Of a stretch of 10,960 nucleotides of DNA, positions 5,925-10,960 are shown piece by piece. Origin of the DNA: a bacterium (GTDB lineage Bacteria > UBP14 > UBA6098 > B30-G16). The notes below the pieces were generated by a model. It had not been told where the DNA came from and searched no databases. It saw only the letters and a list, made by a program, of their open reading frames with translations. The stretch covers positions 1 to 10,960 of the forward strand of contig JALTEE010000077.1 of the NCBI GenBank assembly GCA_027007865.1, in the 5' to 3' direction. Made by a program: the position numbers and the translations under genes. How positions within the stretch are numbered: position 1 is the first letter of the stretch; the number at the start of each line of letters is the position of its first letter.

Positions 5925-6575
5925 ATGTTTAAAAATAGTGGGCAATTCTTGTGGAATAAGAAACCGAAGACAGCGAAAGAAGTATCTCTGCACTATAAAG
6001 ATAATAAAGTCGTCATCGACCCCGCGGATTTCGTCCAGAATGTAAAATCTTTGCGAACATTAGTTTTAATACTTCCGATAGTGGCGCTTATAATGGATTT
6101 ATCGATTTTCTATATGCTTTCTTCCTTCGGAAGTCTCGATAAATCTACGGTATTATCCATTGGGGGTTCGTTTTTGGTAAGTATCCTTGTTTTTATCTTC
6201 ATAATTTTTTACGCTCTCAGGTGGTTGTTCCCGCGCTCTTTCGATATCGTATCTATGAAAATGACAGTTCAAATTCCGCTGTTTCCGCTTCGATACGACA
6301 TCGGCGAGATAACCACAGTGCGTTCCGAATCGGAAATTGTGGACGACCCGCAGAGAAAATCGAGAAAAACGATTATTCTTCGCGCTGTCGCAGAAATACC
6401 ATCTCGGAAAAAGCCAATCGTGATATTAAAATTGAGCGATTCATTGAAAAATAGCATTAAAATAAATCTTGAAAAATCATTTAGAAATACAATCGACCAA
6501 TTGTGCAGACAGATGGGCTGGCAATACGAGGGAAACGATAACATCACCACAAAAATATCGAATATCAAAATGTAA
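5925..6575 (+). CDS. Small integral membrane protein of unknown function, two helices plus a cytoplasmic-type domain
   Basis: A protein of 216 residues starting at ATG 5925, with AAAGGCGG 5 nt upstream. Residues 1-44 are charged and lack a signal peptide. Two hydrophobic segments follow at about 45-67 and 75-101, separated by a short SSFGSLDKST loop. Residues 102-200 form a soluble domain with alternating strands (MTVQIPLFPLRYDIGEITTV, then TIILRAVAEI and PIVILKL) and a C-terminal helix. This order of two helices followed by strands around a PLFPLRYDI block recalls bacterial PH-like membrane proteins (YdbT/bPH type), but the similarity is by eye only. It is the only product in the window that does not look exported beyond the inner membrane. 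It stands alone, divergent from the LVIVD gene and convergent with the operon. Function not recognised. Confidence 0.7.
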   Translation: MFKNSGQFLWNKKPKTAKEVSLHYKDNKVVIDPADFVQNVKSLRTLVLILPIVALIMDLSIFYMLSSFGSLDKSTVLSIGGSFLVSILVFIFIIFYALRWLFPRSFDIVSMKMTVQIPLFPLRYDIGEITTVRSESEIVDDPQRKSRKTIILRAVAEIPSRKKPIVILKLSDSLKNSIKINLEKSFRNTIDQLCRQMGWQYEGNDNITTKISNIKM

Positions 6576-6590
6576 AATGCAAAATGATAT

Positions 6591-6672
6591 ATAAAAAATC
6601 AAAATCTTCTACGAGTCGCGTGTAATGCATCAGCCCTATCTTTTCCCGCTATCGAGATATTTGATTTTTTAT
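6591..6672. terminator. Possible bidirectional 3' end signal between convergent genes
   Basis: ATAAAAAATCAAA at 6591-6603 and TTTGATTTTTTAT at 6660-6672 are exact 13-bp inverted repeats in the 112-nt gap between the convergent genes. The arms themselves give T-rich runs on either strand. The 56-nt loop is much longer than in a usual intrinsic terminator, so the call is weak. Confidence 0.3.
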
Positions 6673-6687
6673 TTTTAATATTTAATA

Positions 6688-7608
6688 TTATTGTTGGTAT
6701 GGGTCTTCTAAGTTTGGAGCGAGAATCTGTATATCTCTACTCGTGCTGCCACCGCTGCTTCTATTGCATCTTCTCCCCTTTCCACTAATATATGGATGAA
6801 ATTGAAGCGCGATATTCCACTGCCACAACGAAGCATCCTGCGGCAATTCCACGCCGAATATAAGCGACATAGGATATTTTTTCGATACGGGCTGGAAATT
6901 TATTTCTGTCGAAGCGAAACCCAAATATCCGCTTTCCCATCCTGCCGAGCATCTCAAAAGCCCTTTGCAGCAGAACGGACTCGTATATGTTATTCGCCAG
7001 ATGTCGTCTCCGAACCATTGTCTCATCCTCGCCTGACGGAAAACACCCGCAATACCGAACGGAGTTGCTGTTTCGGCGGATATTACGAATGTTGTGGATA
7101 ATGTCTCGCCATGCATATTTGCATTAGAAAAACTATATGGAAATGGCACAAAATCGCCGATAAGAACTTCGCCTGTAAAATAATAATTGCATCTCTTGCA
7201 AATGAATTTCAATGAATCGATTCCCGCACCGACGGCAAAATTCGGCTTATATTGCGATGTTTTAGCGATTCTAGCGAGAGATGGCGATGTCGTTCTGCCT
7301 GTCAAATCAACGAAATCGCCCTTTATTCCTCCGAGAGCGATAATGCGTAATATCGAGCAGGGGAACAATCTCGTATCCGTGCGAACTTGCCCGCTCCAAC
7401 TCTGCCAGTCCGCTTGAGATTGATAAGTCCAAAGCCCTGCGGACAAATCCAAAATATCGGTAAATCTGAGCGCTACGCCTGTTTTAATTTCGCCACCGAT
7501 TAGTGCACTGCGATATTTACCGTAAGCACCGATAAATTGCGGCGAATACCACTGCCCAAAAGCAAGCGTCGATACTAACAACAATAATATTATTTTATAA
7601 CGAAGCAT
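6688..7608 (-). CDS. Exported beta-rich protein of unknown function, possible outer-membrane barrel
   Basis: A protein of 306 residues starting at ATG 7608, preceded by a GGGGGT purine-rich site. The frame is also open from TTG 7620, but that codon overlaps the ribosome site. Residues 1-19 form a clear signal peptide (YKIILLLLVSTLAFG then QW). The rest is aromatic and alternates polar and hydrophobic residues in strand-sized stretches (SALIGGEIKTGVALRF, TEINFQPVS, WNIALQFHPYI), which fits an outer-membrane barrel. Unusual for a barrel are its cysteines: CKRC at 137-140 and CC...C at 213-220. The C-terminal 28 residues are polar, and the chain does not end in a typical aromatic barrel signal. 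It is last in the minus-strand cluster, 18 nt after the FGE-like gene, so it could anchor or process those secreted products. That is inference. Family not recognised. Confidence 0.7.
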   Translation of the reverse strand: MLRYKIILLLLVSTLAFGQWYSPQFIGAYGKYRSALIGGEIKTGVALRFTDILDLSAGLWTYQSQADWQSWSGQVRTDTRLFPCSILRIIALGGIKGDFVDLTGRTTSPSLARIAKTSQYKPNFAVGAGIDSLKFICKRCNYYFTGEVLIGDFVPFPYSFSNANMHGETLSTTFVISAETATPFGIAGVFRQARMRQWFGDDIWRITYTSPFCCKGLLRCSAGWESGYLGFASTEINFQPVSKKYPMSLIFGVELPQDASLWQWNIALQFHPYISGKGRRCNRSSGGSTSRDIQILAPNLEDPYQQ

Positions 7609-7626
7609 TTTTACCCCCAAAAATAT

Positions 7627-9948
7627 CTATCGAATAACGATTATTGTTCCATCGAATTTGCCGCTTCTCCAGTAATATATTCCCGCAGGAACAGGCTTTC
7701 TATCTTCATCGACGAGTTCCCATCGTATTTCGCCATCGGCATCGGGTTCGAGCGTAATGATTCGTCTGCCGAACGAGTCGTAGATTATTACTTTTTCTTC
7801 GAGGCAGGAGAAATTCACTACATCGTTTTCGCCGACAGCATCGTAATCTGTGCTCGGGTCGCACGGCAAGTTTTTGCAAACTCCGTAAAGCGGAATCGAT
7901 ATCGTCGTGGCATCGCAGCATATTCCACCGAGCGGGCGAAAGCGGAACGACAGCGTATCGTAAAATACGCCGCGCTTTGTGGGATTAAATCGCGCAGAAC
8001 CCCAAAGACTGTCCGCTATCGTGTCGCCCACTTCTATCGAATCGAGACCGAACATTTCACCCACCGACCAGCCGATGTCGCATATAGCGAGACTGCCCAT
8101 CGAACATCCCGTCATAGCAAGCACGATGTCGATATATGCGGTATCGCAGTCTTCGCCGAAATCGAGCCGCGACGGCGTGGCGGTTACAGCGGGCTGGTCG
8201 CAGCCGACTCCGAGAAGCGAATCGGAAAAAATTCCATCGCTCGTAAATACCATTATCGGAACGGCAATTAAACCCGAGCAGTCGGGCGTGAAGCGCACGA
8301 TAAGCGATGCTGTATCGCCTGTATTGACATCTGATACTACACCAAGAATTTCAAACGGCGGATATGTTTTAATAGAATCGATTCGAATATTATAATCGGA
8401 CAGATTTATTAGCCACACTTCGCCTTGATTTATGCAGTTCTGCGGCGCCCATAGTGTTTCGGGATGCTGTTCGATTAAAAATGTCTGCGCGCACAGCGGA
8501 ACACAGACACCGATTGAGTCGATTAAATTGCCGACGGTATCAGTCAGAGCGGATAAATCCACGCAAAGTGTGCCCGATGGAATATTGGCAAATTCGCCTT
8601 TGACAATCCACAGTGTATCGCCTGGAATAGAATTGTAATGCGCAGTGATATTCATCGGGTCGTCAGGATTAAACACGACAGCGCCAATAACGGGTTCGTC
8701 GAAAACTATTGCAAATGAATCTTCGCTGCCCGGATATAAGCAGCCATTCGGATTCCATATTCCCAGCGTATCTGGCGGCTGGCAATCGAGCGCATATCGT
8801 TCGATATACCATTCATCCGGGTCGCCGTCGCCGATTGTCCACGCCACGCGAAAGCCGATGTGTCCTTCTCGCATAGTCGGAGCGAATGCTTCGCGTTTAA
8901 ATACGGTTGCATCGCGTCTGTCTCCGCTGGCAAAATTTCCGCCACGAATCGATTTATCGGCAGTTTCGGAGCCGATTATAACGGGATTGATAGGCGATAA
9001 AGATGAATACAATGATGTTGAAAATACATCGAGGCACCATTCGGATACATTTCCGCCCATCGCTCGGCAGCTTGCGGGACTGATATCGCCATCAAAGAAT
9101 TCAGGATAACCGGGACCGCCAGCAAACGGGTCGGAAGCGCATTGCTGCGGGTCGGATATGTTCGCCGTGAGAGTATATTCCGGAACACAGAACTCGTTTC
9201 CCCACGGGAAAATATCGCCGTTCATCAATCTGGCAGCGACTTCCCACTGCGCTTCTGTCGGCAGTTGTCCACCCATCCAGTGTGCGCAGGCAGTGGCTGA
9301 AAAATAACTCACCCCCCGAACAGGATAAGCGCCATCGTCGCAGGGAACGGATGGTTCCGTCCATCCGCCCAAAATTTTTGCATTCCAGCCGGCGAGAGTA
9401 TCGGGTGTGCTGGATAGTTCGTTACCGTATAATCTCCAGTATGTGCTATCGTCGTATCCGCCGACATCAATGAATTGCGAATAGAGCGAGCAGGGAACTT
9501 CGACTGTCATAATATCGAATGTATCGACGAATACCCATATATTCGGCATGCATCGATTTATAAATTCGGGCGGTGCGCCGAGAGCGGACAGCAATCCGAT
9601 ATCGCCATCGTCGGCGCCGATTGGATACCAGCCGCCCGGAATACGAACTTTGTTGCCCCCGATAGGAACAACATCCGCATATCTATTGGGATTTATCGGC
9701 GTCCAGCGAACCGAAATCAAGCAGCACGCAGGAACGGAGAATAAAAACGATGTGTCCTGCATCACAACTGTGCTCATCAACGGCGAATCTCCGCAGCCGA
9801 GAATTTCGACATACGCCCCGATTGTATCCGCAGAAAACGACACCGTTACATCGGTGCTGTCCTGCCAAACATTCACGGAAAAATCGGCGAAAGAGAGCGC
9901 GAACATCGTAAGGAATATCCCAACTATTAAATATATCGACTTATTCAT
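7627..9948 (-). CDS. Secreted FGE-sulfatase-like (SUMF1 fold) protein fused to Ig-like domains and a sorting-like C-terminus
   Basis: A protein of 773 residues starting at ATG 9948, with AGAGG about 7 nt upstream. Residues 1-21 form a signal peptide; 22-95 a small beta domain. The FGE-sulfatase/SUMF1 domain is about 100-371, with IPGGWYPIG, RGVSYFSATACAHWMGG (211-227), LPTEAQWEVAAR (229-240), FPWGNE (247-252), GGNVSEWCLD (298-307), RGGNF (335-339) and GFRVAW (365-370). The stretch after RGGNF, where formylglycine-generating enzymes have their two catalytic Cys, has none, so a structural or ligand-binding role of this fold is more likely than sulfatase activation. Then come an Ig-like domain (about 405-480) and two ASPM/HYDIN-like beta domains (about 484-580 and 587-690). 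Residues 715-773 resemble a sorting domain (VIIYDSFGRRIITL, PAGIYYW) but lack NPFN. It starts 16 nt after the upstream gene, so translation is probably coupled. Family call firm; function unknown. Confidence 0.88.
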   Translation of the reverse strand: MNKSIYLIVGIFLTMFALSFADFSVNVWQDSTDVTVSFSADTIGAYVEILGCGDSPLMSTVVMQDTSFLFSVPACCLISVRWTPINPNRYADVVPIGGNKVRIPGGWYPIGADDGDIGLLSALGAPPEFINRCMPNIWVFVDTFDIMTVEVPCSLYSQFIDVGGYDDSTYWRLYGNELSSTPDTLAGWNAKILGGWTEPSVPCDDGAYPVRGVSYFSATACAHWMGGQLPTEAQWEVAARLMNGDIFPWGNEFCVPEYTLTANISDPQQCASDPFAGGPGYPEFFDGDISPASCRAMGGNVSEWCLDVFSTSLYSSLSPINPVIIGSETADKSIRGGNFASGDRRDATVFKREAFAPTMREGHIGFRVAWTIGDGDPDEWYIERYALDCQPPDTLGIWNPNGCLYPGSEDSFAIVFDEPVIGAVVFNPDDPMNITAHYNSIPGDTLWIVKGEFANIPSGTLCVDLSALTDTVGNLIDSIGVCVPLCAQTFLIEQHPETLWAPQNCINQGEVWLINLSDYNIRIDSIKTYPPFEILGVVSDVNTGDTASLIVRFTPDCSGLIAVPIMVFTSDGIFSDSLLGVGCDQPAVTATPSRLDFGEDCDTAYIDIVLAMTGCSMGSLAICDIGWSVGEMFGLDSIEVGDTIADSLWGSARFNPTKRGVFYDTLSFRFRPLGGICCDATTISIPLYGVCKNLPCDPSTDYDAVGENDVVNFSCLEEKVIIYDSFGRRIITLEPDADGEIRWELVDEDRKPVPAGIYYWRSGKFDGTIIVIR

Positions 9949-9964
9949 ATCGAAACCTCTCGGG

Positions 9965-10960
9965 TTATTTTATCAATCGAATATTTTGCGAAAACTTTTT
10001 ATCGCCCGCTTTCATCACAGCGATATATGCTCCCGACGGCACGGGATTATTGTTCCAATCCGAACCGTTCCACGCAAATTTTATCACCGATGCGGGAAGA
10101 TAACCGCTGAATATATTCTTTATGAGACGACCCGTATTGTCGAAGATATCGAGTTGAATATTTTGCGGTTCGGTCAATTCCGCTTCGAGCCAGACAACAT
10201 TGTTAAATGGATTCGGATACGCTCCTACGAGTGCGGTGCGGTTCGGTTTCCTGTTCTCCGGCTGCATAATATCGGCATCATAGACCCAAACGAGAATTTC
10301 TGCATTTGCTTCTGCTAATCCATCTGTTACGGAAACCGCGAGAGTATCGGGATATCCGGGGAAATTTTCATAATTGACCGAAGCGCCGAGGTCTAAATCC
10401 TCCCCGAGCGCCGACAGGTCGTAATTTTCCAGATTTGTAATATCGAAATTGACCCAGTCGAGCGGGTCTCCATCGACATCGCTGAAATCGCTCAATCTCA
10501 CGGCGACGGTATCATCGCCGCTGGGAAGCCATATCTCGTGCGGAACCGTCAGAACGAGCGGCGCATGATTAGGCACGGTAATCGAAACCGTAATCGTATC
10601 CACCGCATTGCAGTCGGAATAGTAGATATAATCTGTGTAATCGCCCTGCGGAATTGCCGACACATCAGCAGTAACGACGCCGCTTACTTCGTTGACAACG
10701 AGCCAGAATACGCTTTCCGCAGACCAGAATCCGCAATCGCAGTCGCCTTCGTCATCGCCGGTGAGTTCGAAACTTATATCGTAGCAATAAATTCCGTCGA
10801 GAACGAGCGTTCCAGCAACGGGGTCGAATGTCGGCGATACGCAGGAAAATCCGAACGAACTATCGATACCGGTTATCCCCGCAAATGTGTTGTTCACAGT
10901 GATTATTACTTCGAGCGTCTCGGTTCCTGCGCATACCGAATTATCGTGCACAGCAACCAA
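9965..10960 (-). CDS. C-terminal part of a large secreted protein with Ig/cadherin-like domains and a T9SS-type sorting domain (open at window edge)
   Basis: 331 residues are visible. The frame is open through the window edge and the first codon, TTG at 10960, is not a supported start. The visible part begins in cysteine-containing beta repeats (about 1-130, with VTVNN and GDCDCGFWS-type text). A cadherin/Ig-like domain follows at about 135-230: NHAPLVLTVP, LSDFSDVDGDPL, LAVSVTDG. The sorting domain spans about 245-331: GAYPNPFNNVVWLEAEL, QLDIFDNTGRLIKNIF, FAWNGSDWNNNPVPSGAYIAVM and SQNIRLIK. It is the first visible gene of the minus-strand cluster, so the promoter lies outside the window. 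Probably a surface-attached or released protein; no catalytic motif is visible in this part. Confidence 0.85.
   Translation of the reverse strand: MVAVHDNSVCAGTETLEVIITVNNTFAGITGIDSSFGFSCVSPTFDPVAGTLVLDGIYCYDISFELTGDDEGDCDCGFWSAESVFWLVVNEVSGVVTADVSAIPQGDYTDYIYYSDCNAVDTITVSITVPNHAPLVLTVPHEIWLPSGDDTVAVRLSDFSDVDGDPLDWVNFDITNLENYDLSALGEDLDLGASVNYENFPGYPDTLAVSVTDGLAEANAEILVWVYDADIMQPENRKPNRTALVGAYPNPFNNVVWLEAELTEPQNIQLDIFDNTGRLIKNIFSGYLPASVIKFAWNGSDWNNNPVPSGAYIAVMKAGDKKFSQNIRLIK

Noticed and set aside
7609..7620. TTG at 7620 as the start of the 306-residue exported protein
   Set aside because: ATG 7608 is followed directly by a typical signal peptide, and the GGGGGT ribosome site lies between the two candidates.
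9548..10318. Plus-strand open frame of 256 codons, the longest shadow frame
   Set aside because: It is antisense across two well-supported minus-strand genes and their junction, without signal, domain or ribosome-site evidence. Open antisense frames are expected from the TCG/CGA-rich codon use.

Overview
The window is 10.96 kb of bacterial DNA that encodes almost only exported proteins. Four of the six genes end in a C-terminal domain like the type IX secretion (T9SS) sorting domain: three have an NPFN motif followed by EIFD/EIYD-, G(K/R)L- and SGIY-type blocks, and one is a variant without the motif. Combined with a gingipain-like (C25) protein, an LVIVD propeller and an FGE-like fusion, this points to the FCB side of the tree, probably an uncultured candidate phylum such as Cloacimonadota, WOR-3 or Fibrobacterota. 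No rRNA or other marker gene is present, so the assignment is inference.

Layout. 51-3791 (+) is a 1246-residue secreted C25-like protein with a signal peptide, protease-like domain, several beta domains and a sorting domain. The catalytic Cys is present, but the position expected to hold the catalytic His is Trp. 3792-4304 has no intact gene. It is packed with short palindromes and degenerate copies of sorting-domain 3' ends (KRIVY followed by a stop). 4305-5672 (-) is an LVIVD-repeat secreted protein with three palindromic elements read in frame, one in its signal peptide and two in its sorting domain. 5673-5924 is a divergent intergenic region. 5925-6575 (+) is a small two-helix membrane protein of unknown function. 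Convergent to it lies a tight minus-strand cluster: 9965-10960 (C-terminal part of a large secreted protein, cut by the window edge), then 7627-9948 (FGE-sulfatase-like domain plus Ig-like domains and a sorting-like end), then 7608-6688 (signal peptide plus a probable beta-rich envelope protein). Gaps are 16 and 18 nt, so this is a likely operon transcribed from outside the window.

The genes do not form a recognisable metabolic pathway. They look like part of a surface or extracellular protein repertoire. The most unusual feature is the palindrome traffic between 3.8 and 5.7 kb: the same element types occur in the spacer and inside the adjacent reading frame, always in frame, and the 3' end of the gene appears to have been duplicated at a regular 49-nt step with a different palindrome core in each unit. 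This resembles in-frame palindromic elements such as those of Rickettsia, but here they concentrate on secretion signals.
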